Under the pieces are notes generated by a model that made no database searches, was not told the origin of the DNA, and worked only from the letters and a program-made list of their open reading frames with translations. A stretch of DNA of 61,023 nt, from IMG/VR virus record IMGVR_UViG_3300042554_000484, positions 1 through 61,023 of that record; one strand, 5' to 3'. A program made the position numbers and the translations under genes. Shown piece by piece: positions 54,353 through 61,023 of this stretch (the first letter of the stretch is position 1; each line of letters begins with the position of its first letter). Source of the DNA: a virus.

Positions 54353-55537
54353 TTACTGAACCGCTAGGTCACCCCAACCACCATCGCCCACGACCAGCGA
54401 CACCATCCCAGCCGGAGCATCCTGCCCCGTCTTATGCCGCCACCATGTCGAGCCCCCATCGAGCGCAGGAATCTGCATAAACGTCTTCGCTCCCGACTGC
54501 TCCACCCGCAGGTGATGCAGATGAGCCGCCAGCAGCAGGGTCGCCGACCCGATCGGCTGCATCCCATGCGCCTGCCCAGCCCACCACTTGATCGGATCCC
54601 GCCCGAACTGATGCCCGTGCGCGAACCCCACCGGCGTCCCCTCGATGTCGAGGGTGATAGTCAACTCGTCACGGCCCGGAAACACGAAGTGCACATGCTC
54701 ATACCCCCCCGCCAGGTTTAGGGCGTCAGCGACCGCCACAGCCCCCTCGACGGCCCAGGAATCGTCGTACCGCCGCACCACCTTGCCGGCCCGCTCGACC
54801 TCGTCATGGTTCCCAGGGACAACCGGCACCACGACCTTCTCCGCCAGCCCAGCGAACTGTTGAATCTGGTGCATCATCAGCCGCCGGTAGATCCGCAACT
54901 GCTCCGAGACCGTCAGGTCCAGCCGGCCAGCCTGCGCCAGAGACCCCCCCTGAGACACATTGCCCTCGATGCAATCACCCAACCAGCCCAGGGTGATCGA
55001 GTCGATCTTCCGGCCCGCCTTACGCAACTCCTTCAGCCGGCGCACCGTCCCGTCAGTCTTGGTCAGGAACCGCTCGACCGTCCCCTCAGTACCGTCCCCG
55101 TCCGGCTTACCCAACTGAAGGTCACCGGCCAGCACCACATAGGAAAGGCCCCCGCCCTCAGCCACCGGCGGGGCCGGGCGCTTCTTCCCCACCGCCGCGA
55201 GCAACTCGTCCAGGCTCGACTGCCCGACCCTGCGGCGCCGCACATTGGCCCGGTAGTAGAACATGCGCTGCACATTGCCCTCGCCCAGGCCAGCGTCCCA
55301 GGCCCGGTACTGCACCGGCTCGACAACCTCATACTCGGCAGGGTCGAGATCCCACACCGCCAGCAACTCCGCCCAGTCCCGAGGCGGTGTCTCCATTGGC
55401 TGCGTCGTCAACGTCCCCGAGTTTCCATCCCACGCCACCCCCGGCTCCCACCCAGACGGGTGCCGCACCGTAGGCGCCTGATAGGTAGACGTATCACCGG
55501 CATTAGCCAATGCCTCAAGGTCAGATTCAAGGCTCAT
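54353..55537 (-). CDS. Metallophosphoesterase (SbcD/Mre11-like fold)
   Basis: 394 aa from the ATG at 55537. Catalytic metal motifs: VVLAGDLQLGKPDG, LGWLGDCIEG, VVVPVVPGNHDEVERAGKVV RRYDD, and GFAHGHQFGRD plus LLAAHLHHLRV near the end. N-terminal 130 residues are unassigned, with a HTH-like VQRMFYYRANVRRRRVGQSS. Phosphodiesterase or nuclease activity is likely; substrate unknown. Its place among connector and small genes is unusual. Confidence 0.8.
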   Translation of the reverse strand: MSLESDLEALANAGDTSTYQAPTVRHPSGWEPGVAWDGNSGTLTTQPMETPPRDWAELLAVWDLDPAEYEVVEPVQYRAWDAGLGEGNVQRMFYYRANVRRRRVGQSSLDELLAAVGKKRPAPPVAEGGGLSYVVLAGDLQLGKPDGDGTEGTVERFLTKTDGTVRRLKELRKAGRKIDSITLGWLGDCIEGNVSQGGSLAQAGRLDLTVSEQLRIYRRLMMHQIQQFAGLAEKVVVPVVPGNHDEVERAGKVVRRYDDSWAVEGAVAVADALNLAGGYEHVHFVFPGRDELTITLDIEGTPVGFAHGHQFGRDPIKWWAGQAHGMQPIGSATLLLAAHLHHLRVEQSGAKTFMQIPALDGGSTWWRHKTGQDAPAGMVSLVVGDGGWGDLAVQ

Positions 55538-55796
55538 TGCGCTCGCCCCTCGCAACCGTTTCCTGAGCCTCCATCGCCGTGACGATGAGACTGTCGGCTA
55601 TCTGCCGAATCGTGTCGTGAATAGCCGTCAAGCCCGCATAGGTGATCGCGTCCTCAGACTTCAACGCCCCCGCCGCAGCGTCAATGCCACGCCGCTCCAC
55701 CATGCGGAGATACTCAACGAAAGCCGTACATTCGATCCACACCCGATGATTACCGGGCTCCACCATCATCGTGATCGCTTTCGTGTCTAGGGACAC
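55527..55796 (-). CDS. Hypothetical helical protein
   Basis: 89 aa from a GTG at 55796. MVEPGNHRVWIECTAFVEYL RMVERRGIDAAAGALKSEDA, then ITYAGLTAIHDTIRQIADSL. Overlaps both neighbours slightly. No family recognised. Confidence 0.5.
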   Translation of the reverse strand: MSLDTKAITMMVEPGNHRVWIECTAFVEYLRMVERRGIDAAAGALKSEDAITYAGLTAIHDTIRQIADSLIVTAMEAQETVARGERNEP

Positions 55797-56050
55797 AAGC
55801 ACCCCGCGCCACGAGTACGACGACGGTGCCGCTGCACAGAGTGATACGCGATGTCGTATCCCCACTTCCGCAACGTCTCGGCAACCCGCCCGGACGGCAC
55901 CCGGCAATCCTCCTCAAGGAGAACACCAAGCCACTCACGCTGCTCATCGGTGACCTGCTCAAGCACCAGGCTCACCGCGCACCGCTTCTGATGAGGAACC
56001 TCAGTGCGCTCATCCAACAGCGCCTTCAAGTCCTCGACAAGATCACTCAT
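55787..56050 (-). CDS. HTH-like actinophage protein
   Basis: 87 aa. MSDLVEDLKALLDERTEVPH, VTDEQREWLGVLLEEDCRVP SGRVAETLRKWGYDIAYHSV QRHRRRTRGAGCLCP. The C-terminal HTH-like helix pair plus CxC is seen in actinophages beside resolvase-type genes. Probable DNA binding. Confidence 0.65.
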   Translation of the reverse strand: MSDLVEDLKALLDERTEVPHQKRCAVSLVLEQVTDEQREWLGVLLEEDCRVPSGRVAETLRKWGYDIAYHSVQRHRRRTRGAGCLCP

Positions 56051-56183
56051 GCCTATTCTCCGCCTTACATCTTGAGCAGCGGATAGCCCACGGTCGCGTC
56101 ACCAGCAACGCGATGATCCGGTTACAGCGCCAACACCGAGGCACCTCATCCGTGATCGCCGACCGGCCATACGGATCCGTCAC
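56043..56183 (-). CDS. Mu Com-like zinc-finger protein
   Basis: 46 aa from a GTG overlapping the tail-terminator stop (GTGA); its own stop overlaps the next ATG. VPRCWRCNRIIALLVTRPWA IRCSRCKAENRHE has the RCxxCN...I(R/K)CxRCKxxN signature of Mu Com, a zinc-finger RNA-binding activator of mom translation. No mom gene is evident, so its target is unknown. Confidence 0.65.
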   Translation of the reverse strand: MTDPYGRSAITDEVPRCWRCNRIIALLVTRPWAIRCSRCKAENRHE

Positions 56184-56581
56184 GGACGCACCACACACGA
56201 GAAGTTCATGCTGATCATCGGCCGGCCATTCTGGTCCTCACCCATCGGCAAGAAAGACCCATCCGCCGCCACCCGCATGATGTAGATACCGGAGATCGAG
56301 GTCTCCGTGATCCCCGCCATCAGCAACCGGACAGCCCTCGCCTTATCACGAGCAGCCGGGTAGTCACCACGAGTAGACCGAACAATGACCTGCAACCCCG
56401 GTTGCTCGACAGCGAACGCCGCAGCGCCCATAGTTAGCATTGGGGCATACCCCTGTGTCTCGTAAACACAGACACAAGAATCCGGGGACTCCGGCATTGT
56501 CGCCAGAAACAGATTCGTGCCCAGAGTGCCTTCACCCTGAGCCTGCAAATAGTCACCGACTGCTTCAAGAATGGTGCTCAT
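56180..56581 (-). CDS. Tail terminator protein
   Basis: 133 aa. ILEAVGDYLQAQGEGTLGTN LFLATMPESPDSCVCVYETQ and LQVIVRSTRGDYPAARDKAR AVRLLM match the lambda gpU-like/DUF4128-type minor capsid and tail-terminator family. It caps the tail at the head side. Gene order (connector - closure - gp10 - terminator) supports this. Confidence 0.8.
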   Translation of the reverse strand: MSTILEAVGDYLQAQGEGTLGTNLFLATMPESPDSCVCVYETQGYAPMLTMGAAAFAVEQPGLQVIVRSTRGDYPAARDKARAVRLLMAGITETSISGIYIMRVAADGSFLPMGEDQNGRPMISMNFSCVVRP

Positions 56582-56988
56582 TAGATGACGAACCTCCGGT
56601 TGATCATGTCAAGCACCCGGACCCTCATCCTGTCGGCCATGCCCTTAGCGTAGAGTTTCACGGGCCGTTCTAGGTACTTCCACTGCGTCGGCGAGGCGTG
56701 TGTCGCCCTTCCTGGGGGCAGTTCGTGGACATAAATGGCGTAGTTCGCTGCCGCCCCGCCATACCGGATCCAGGCATGAGCCAGGTTCCCGGTGCGGTAC
56801 TGAGTGACATTCCCCGAGGACCGCAGCACACCCGTGTCGACCGGGACGACCTGCTGAGACAGGCGGAAAGCCTCCTGGGCCTCCTCGAACAGGGCTTGCT
56901 GCCCGTAGATCGGGGCATCCTTGCCGGCGAGACGGAACGCCTCATTCAAGGGGTCAAGCCCGCGAGCCCTCACATAGGCGCCAGCCAT
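56581..56988 (-). CDS. HK97 gp10-like head-tail connector protein
   Basis: 135 aa. QQALFEEAQEAFRLSQQVVP VDTGVLRSSGNVTQYRTGNL ... YAIYVHEL is the HK97 gp10/minor capsid signature (VPVDTG-LR-S...Y..YVHE). Acts at the neck. ATG at 56988. Confidence 0.9.
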   Translation of the reverse strand: MAGAYVRARGLDPLNEAFRLAGKDAPIYGQQALFEEAQEAFRLSQQVVPVDTGVLRSSGNVTQYRTGNLAHAWIRYGGAAANYAIYVHELPPGRATHASPTQWKYLERPVKLYAKGMADRMRVRVLDMINRRFVI

Positions 56989-56994
56989 GAGCCA

Positions 56995-57327
56995 TCACGC
57001 CCCGAACCCGATAACCGTGTGGTGGGCGCCCGACTCGTCCCTCAACTGCGACACAGACGTGATCAGGGGGGTGCGGCCATCCGGCAACGCGATCCTGTCA
57101 TTCACATCCACCGTCGCAACGCCGTACACGACCGCCCGACCCGCCTCAAGGATCTCCCGCCCGTCCTGCGTGCGGATCATGCGCGAGTCCCAGATCAGCC
57201 GGCACTGATACGACGTACCCGACCCAGAGTGCGACTGCTTGCCGTACTTGTCAAGCGTTGACGAGCCATACACGATGACCGCGTGAGGCATCATCACCGC
57301 GAAATCTTTGGCGATAGCCACAGTCAC
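56995..57327 (-). CDS. Head closure / stopper-like protein
   Basis: 110 aa from a GTG (GTGA overlap). VIVYGSSTLDKYGKQSHSGS, RLIWDSRMIRTQDGREILEA and VATVDVNDRIALPDGRTPLI show the beta-barrel plan of phage head-closure proteins. Between connector and gp10 homologue, as expected. Confidence 0.7.
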   Translation of the reverse strand: MTVAIAKDFAVMMPHAVIVYGSSTLDKYGKQSHSGSGTSYQCRLIWDSRMIRTQDGREILEAGRAVVYGVATVDVNDRIALPDGRTPLITSVSQLRDESGAHHTVIGFGA

Positions 57328-57737
57328 GCCCCAGGGTTGTCATGCAGACCGGTGTGGAACTCATGTCCCTGCATACCCAACTCGCTTCGCTCATTCGCGG
57401 TCTGAAAGTTCTTCGGCGACGCCCACGGAGTAGGCACATCACGGCGAGAAGCCAGAGCCATTAGCCGATCAGCCAGCGCATAGAACGACTGCGACCGGTC
57501 CTGATACGACAGAGACAGGTCACCGACCGACTTCGACGTAGCCATCCTCGCGAACTTCGACGCAATCACATGGCAGGCATCATGAGCAGACTGATAGATC
57601 GAGTCGCCAGACTCCGTAAACAACCAGTCGATCTCAGCATCGTTGAGCAACTGGTCATTCGTGTCCGTGTCCCCGATCAGGAACCGGACACGGTCACGGT
57701 CGGAGTGAGCCGGGTCGCCGGTGTAAGTCCAAGCCAC
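57324..57737 (-). CDS. Head-tail connector (gp6/gp15-like)
   Basis: 137 aa, GTG at 57737. AHSDRDRVRFLIGDTDTNDQ LLNDAEIDWLFTESGDSIYQ SAHDACHVIASKFARMA: the D.VRFLIGDTD...L.D.EI motif is typical of HK97 gp6-like connector proteins. A possible -10 (TAGAAT) lies at about 57760. Confidence 0.9.
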   Translation of the reverse strand: MAWTYTGDPAHSDRDRVRFLIGDTDTNDQLLNDAEIDWLFTESGDSIYQSAHDACHVIASKFARMATSKSVGDLSLSYQDRSQSFYALADRLMALASRRDVPTPWASPKNFQTANERSELGMQGHEFHTGLHDNPGA

Positions 57738-57769
57738 AAGCCACTCCTACCCTCGGTTAGGTTCCTATT

Positions 57770-58027
57770 CTACTGGCGGGAAGCCATAATCGCGTCGACT
57801 GCGCCCTCAGAAAGGCCCATGTCCAGCAACTCCTGGCGAGCCGACGCCAGGGCCGCAGCCGCAGCCTCAGCCGCCGCCACACGCTCCGCCTCGGCAGCCT
57901 CCGCCGCCAGACGATCCACCTCACGCTGCTCCAACTCAGCCACCGTCATCGGCCTCATCGTCTGCTCACCCGTGGCGCAGTTCACTTCCAGCACCATCGG
58001 AACCTCGTCCGTGACCATCTCACTCAT
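57770..58027 (-). CDS. Fibre-associated Ala/Glu-rich protein
   Basis: 85 aa. VNCATGEQTMRPMTVAELEQ then a long Ala/Glu/Arg helix and SARQELLDMGLSEGAVDAIM. Similar short proteins (GE...RPMT.EE...coiled coil...L..LGL) follow tail-fibre genes in cyanophages. Perhaps a fibre chaperone or tip helix. Confidence 0.65.
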   Translation of the reverse strand: MSEMVTDEVPMVLEVNCATGEQTMRPMTVAELEQREVDRLAAEAAEAERVAAAEAAAAALASARQELLDMGLSEGAVDAIMASRQ

Positions 58028-58042
58028 TGTGTTTCTCCTTAG

Positions 58043-59317
58043 TTAGTTACCGATATGGGGGTATCGAATGATGACGATGCCGGAGCCGCCAGCACCGGCA
58101 GTAACACCGACGCCCTCGCGGATGCCGCCGCCGCCGCCGCCTGTATTGGCGCGTCCGGCAACCGCTCCCACGGTGTAGTTTGCGCCGCTGCCTCCACCGC
58201 CGACGCCGCCGCTACCCGGTGTCGTGGTTGCTCCGCCGCCACCGCCTCCCGCGTAGTGCGACGACACCCAGAACACTCCCGCACCACCGTTGCCCCCCGT
58301 GTTCGTGGAGGCCGATCCGCCAGCGGCTACCGCGCCGCCACCGCCGCCTCCCGCTTGCGAAGCGCCAGTACCTCCCGCGCTACCCTGACCCGACGTGCCA
58401 GCACCTCCCGCCGCGCCGGAACCGCCCCCGCCGCCGCCGGATCCACCTGCCGCGCCGACCACATTGGAGAAGCGCCCGCCTCGACCGCCTCCCACGGCGG
58501 TAAGGCTGAAGACGGATGAGTCGGTGCCGTTAGAGCCTCCGTCTGTACCGCCTGCCGCCGCTGCCCCTCCGCCGCCCACGGTCACCGTTTGATTACCGGG
58601 GCCGAGGCCGAGACGACCTTGCAGCAAGCCTCCGGCTCCGCCGCCACCGCCTTCGTACTGCCCGCCGCCCGAACCGCCGCCACCGACAACCAGATACTCC
58701 ACCACCCCGCCCTCGATCACCCGCAACGAAGACGTAGACGTAAACGTGTGAACCTTGTAACCCCCCGAGATCGTCTCCACGCCACCCACAATCACAGGCA
58801 CCTGAGTAATCGCATACAAGTAGAACGTGGACCCCGCGACGAAGTTCGTGCCGAACCACGGAATCAAGGTGATCGACGTGACCGCAGCCGTGGAGTTCCA
58901 CAGATTAGCGTTCATACCCACGATCGCTTGGGTGCCGTTATTCTCCGCGACCCCGGTAGACAAGACGGACTTAGCGGCGCTGCCCGTGTAGTTGGGGATA
59001 TGCACCTCTGCGCTGCCGAATGTGTTAGCGGTCGCGCTAGCCGCCGTGAGGGTGGAGGTGTGCTTCATGCCTGTCTGCGAAGCACCGTTCTCGTTACCGA
59101 TAGTGGAGTTGTATTGGTAGACCATGCGGAATGAGTAGTTCGCCCCGCTGTCCCCATTGAACCGTATGTTCGTGGTGTCCTCGAAGGCTGCCCGATCAGA
59201 TCGTGCCGAGTAGACGAGCAGCAGGTCGGTGTAAGTCTGCGGGATGTTGGACATGACGACAGACGTAGCGGACGCAAGGAGTGTCCGCTTGGCGATGAGG
59301 CGTTTCACACCGGGCAT
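58043..59317 (-). CDS. Fibre protein: fibre domain plus glycine-rich adhesin domain
   Basis: 424 aa. N-terminal fibre domain (RTLLASATSVVMSNIPQTYT, NIRFNGDSGANYSFRMVYQY, FYLYAITQ), then GGYKVHTFTSTSSLRVIEGG V and a glycine-rich polyGly-helix-like region ending in SGIVIIRYPHIGN. Same architecture as 1104-2480, with different loops. Nearest fibre gene to the connector genes. Confidence 0.8.
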   Translation of the reverse strand: MPGVKRLIAKRTLLASATSVVMSNIPQTYTDLLLVYSARSDRAAFEDTTNIRFNGDSGANYSFRMVYQYNSTIGNENGASQTGMKHTSTLTAASATANTFGSAEVHIPNYTGSAAKSVLSTGVAENNGTQAIVGMNANLWNSTAAVTSITLIPWFGTNFVAGSTFYLYAITQVPVIVGGVETISGGYKVHTFTSTSSLRVIEGGVVEYLVVGGGGSGGGQYEGGGGGAGGLLQGRLGLGPGNQTVTVGGGGAAAAGGTDGGSNGTDSSVFSLTAVGGGRGGRFSNVVGAAGGSGGGGGGSGAAGGAGTSGQGSAGGTGASQAGGGGGGAVAAGGSASTNTGGNGGAGVFWVSSHYAGGGGGGATTTPGSGGVGGGGSGANYTVGAVAGRANTGGGGGGIREGVGVTAGAGGSGIVIIRYPHIGN

Positions 59318-59354
59318 CAGCGGCCCCCCGTCCTGAACTCATGGGTTAACGTCA

Positions 59355-59846
59355 TCACGCCGCCTTGATTCCGTAGAGGCTGAACGTGGAACCAGTTTTC
59401 CAATTAGTTGCGTCATAGGGCAGAAGCGTGATGCTGGTGATTGCGGCAGTTGAGCGCCACAGGTTGACAGCCCTATCCAGATACAGTCCGCTGGCAGCGC
59501 CACCCGCAACGAGGGCTGTCTTGAATACTGAGGTATTGGCGTAGGACATGATTTGTATCGTCGACATTCGGTCCACCGCAGCCCCGTAGGACCCCGCAAA
59601 GGCTACCGTGGCAGAAGAAATGCGGTACGAGGCTGCCGTGCTGCCGTCCCCATACAACTGAGTAGCGGAGTAGTTGCTGCCGGTGTCCCCGTTGTATCGA
59701 ATGTAATCGTTGATACCTGTGAGTCCAGCACGGGCGTGCTTTACGATAAAGAGGTCCGTGAAGGTCTGGGGGATGCTGCTGAACGTGATGCTTGAGGCGT
59801 CAGCACCTAGCGTCTGCGAGGCGATGGGCTCATACGTCCTAGGCAT
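59355..59846 (-). CDS. Fibre-domain protein downstream of the 99-bp repeat
   Basis: 163 aa. MPRTYEPIASQTLGADASSI TFSSIPQTFTDLFIVKHARA, YIRYNGDTGSNYSATQLYGD, FSLYGIKAA: one complete fibre domain. Its first 22 codons and leader are duplicated at contig bases 1-99. Confidence 0.8.
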   Translation of the reverse strand: MPRTYEPIASQTLGADASSITFSSIPQTFTDLFIVKHARAGLTGINDYIRYNGDTGSNYSATQLYGDGSTAASYRISSATVAFAGSYGAAVDRMSTIQIMSYANTSVFKTALVAGGAASGLYLDRAVNLWRSTAAITSITLLPYDATNWKTGSTFSLYGIKAA

Positions 59847-59877
59847 GATCGCCCCCCGTCTGTAATTGTGTCGTTAG
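59779..59877. repeat. 99-bp exact direct repeat, copy 2
   Basis: Identical to bases 1-99. Reading rightward, sequence after this copy diverges from that after copy 1, but both lead into the 3' end of a fibre gene of the same family (105-707 or 59880-60419). Confidence 0.95.
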
Positions 59878-59879
59878 AG

Positions 59880-60419
59880 TCATGGGGCTTTCACCCCGTA
59901 CAGGGCGGCGGTGGAGTATTGAACAAACTTGTAAAGAGTGTCCGGCTCAAGCAAGGCGATTGAGGTAATGGCCGAGGTTGTCTGCTCCAGCGCGGAAGGC
60001 ATCTCTACAAATCCTGCGCCGTTGCGATCCCCACCACTGAACGCCCTGACAACCTTGTTCTTGGTAGTGGATGTGTAGTCAAGGATGTCCACGACTATCG
60101 CACTAAACATTGACGCACTAGCGCTGCCACCCGTGGAGTGCGAAATATTGCCGCTCGTCCCTGTGTATGCGCTGGGAGATGCTCCGTCCCCGTAGAGCGA
60201 ATGGTTGCGATCAATGCTGGTGCCATTGATCCTCATTGCTAGTGCTGGTTGCACAGACGGGTAGTTGCTGCGGACCAAGGCACGAATCTGCAAATGCTGG
60301 TAGGTGCTTGGAATGGATGTGAACTCAATCGTATTTGCCCCGCCGCTGCCGACCGTGACCGTGGCGATGGACTCGAAATCCCCACCACCGGCATAAATGA
60401 ACGGATTGATAAAGAACAT
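59880..60419 (-). CDS. Fibre-domain protein (possible alternative allele)
   Basis: 179 aa. ESIATVTVGSGGANTIEFTS, IPSTYQHLQIRALVRSN, AMRINGTSIDRNHSLYGDG and STAALYGVKAP: close relative of the 105-707 product in the same position relative to the 99-bp repeat. Probably an alternative allele of that slot in the phage population (inference). Confidence 0.75.
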   Translation of the reverse strand: MFFINPFIYAGGGDFESIATVTVGSGGANTIEFTSIPSTYQHLQIRALVRSNYPSVQPALAMRINGTSIDRNHSLYGDGASPSAYTGTSGNISHSTGGSASASMFSAIVVDILDYTSTTKNKVVRAFSGGDRNGAGFVEMPSALEQTTSAITSIALLEPDTLYKFVQYSTAALYGVKAP

Positions 60420-61023
60420 CAGGCGCGCCGCCCGATGAGGTAAACCTTGGCGCCCTTAGCGCCGGTGCCTGCTACGTCGATGTCTATGGTGATCTCGGCA
60501 TCATCGGCGAGTGCGCTGTCGCTAATCACGGCAGCCGTGGCAGCCGTCGTGCTGGTCTTCTCGTTAGCGTCGATCGTGAGTTTCGTAGACAGGATCGTCG
60601 TCCCGCCCTCGTTGATGTCGAACGTAGGCAGGCCAGAGGTCGAGGCCGTGGACAGGGACGCCCGTACCGCCGTGAGCGTCATGGCGAACGGCATGCGGAA
60701 GGTGACCTTGGCGTTGCCCGTGGTGATGGCGGTTTCCTCGTCCGACACCGCGATCCCGATGACCTCGGCAGGACCCTGCCAGATGAGGCCCGTGGTCTCG
60801 CCAGAGGCAGCCGTGAGGATGAAGTCATTAGTGCCCACCGCCAGACGGGCGGGGGTGTTATCAGCCGTCGCCGTGACCAGATCGCCCTTGGCGTCAACTA
60901 GGGCTTTAGTGACATACTGCGTATGAACGTCCGTAGAGTTGTCATTAACGTGTGAGTTCGTCTCATCGAAATCACGAGCTGACACACCATGCCGGAACAC
61001 AGCACCAGCATTGTGAGACACAG
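60419..61023 (-). CDS. Fibre shaft/attachment protein, 5' end uncertain (runs to contig edge)
   Basis: At least 200 aa; a GTG at 61021 gives MSHNAGAVFRHGVSARDFDE but the gene may begin beyond the window. DVHTQYVTKALVDAKGDLVT recalls the 3988-4332 protein. The C-terminal half (EEAITTGNAKVTFRMPFAMT, INEGGTTILSTKLTIDANEK) is a beta domain of a type found in phage structural proteins. Confidence 0.65.
   Translation of the reverse strand, partial: VSHNAGAVFRHGVSARDFDETNSHVNDNSTDVHTQYVTKALVDAKGDLVTATADNTPARLAVGTNDFILTAASGETTGLIWQGPAEVIGIAVSDEETAITTGNAKVTFRMPFAMTLTAVRASLSTASTSGLPTFDINEGGTTILSTKLTIDANEKTSTTAATAAVISDSALADDAEITIDIDVAGTGAKGAKVYLIGRRA

Noticed and set aside
1-61023. Direct circular closure of base 61023 to base 1
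   Set aside because: It would truncate the fibre gene at 1-68 out of frame, and no terminal repeat exists at 61023; the 99-bp match is internal.
1-61023. Temperate lifestyle (integrase, excisionase, cI-like repressor)
   Set aside because: No recombinase motifs or classical repressor found. The repeated operators alone do not prove lysogeny.
1-61023. tRNA genes or CRISPR arrays
   Set aside because: I saw no cloverleaf-like segments with GTTCGA arms in gaps and no regularly spaced repeats; a tRNAscan run would settle the former.

Overview
This window is an almost complete tailed-phage genome, about 60 kb and GC-rich, from an actinobacterial host. Two tandem WhiB-like regulators, frequent GTG/TTG starts, leaderless genes and promoters with a TAnnnT -10 box point to Actinobacteria. 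The virion genes describe a siphovirus with a Mu-like head: gp29/DUF935-type portal, MuF minor head protein, XkdF-like protease, HK97-fold capsid, a 1515-aa tape measure and no sheath. Several fibre-like proteins resemble families shared with aquatic cyanophages, so an aquatic habitat is likely. I see no integrase, immunity repressor, DNA polymerase, replicative helicase, tRNA or CRISPR array, so the phage is probably virulent and uses the host replisome.

Nearly everything is transcribed leftward (minus strand). The exception is one rightward block of ten genes at 29.5-32.7 kb. Reading in transcription direction: 57.7-56.2 kb holds connectors and tail terminator. 56.2-53.2 kb holds a Com-like zinc finger, a metallophosphoesterase and small genes. 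53.0-51.0 kb holds two tail-tube paralogues and the tail chaperones with a probable +1 frameshift. 51.0-43.2 kb holds the tape measure and tail tip. 43.1-41.0 kb holds lysis. 40.9-36 kb holds recombination and replication (Gam, Erf, initiator with internal iterons, HNH). 35.6-32.7 kb holds the two terminase subunits. The rightward block ends in a histone-deacetylase-like enzyme. 29.5-20 kb holds many small early genes, SSB, WhiB pair, an HD hydrolase and a secreted lysozyme. 19.9-7.3 kb holds the head genes, and 7.2-0 kb plus 61-57.7 kb hold a fibre array.

The first 99 bases recur exactly at 59779-59877. The simplest reading is a circular genome of about 59,778 bp that closes through this repeat, with 59878-61023 as an alternative fibre allele at an assembly branch.

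The most unusual content is in the head module. Two long proteins (870 and about 1026 aa) lie between portal/MuF and the protease. They are strings of enzyme-like domains: a zincin metallopeptidase, a GNAT acetyltransferase, a RelA/SpoT-like domain and a cysteine cluster. Several of these modules follow a repeated His-rich peptide of the form KHGSHDQSSHG. They look like cargo packaged in the capsid. Elsewhere the phage carries a plausible (p)ppGpp hydrolase and a protein deacetylase, which could oppose two of those activities. About twenty copies of one partly palindromic promoter element (AACCCC ... TAnACT ... GGGGTT) sit upstream of both early and late genes and suggest one genome-wide regulon.
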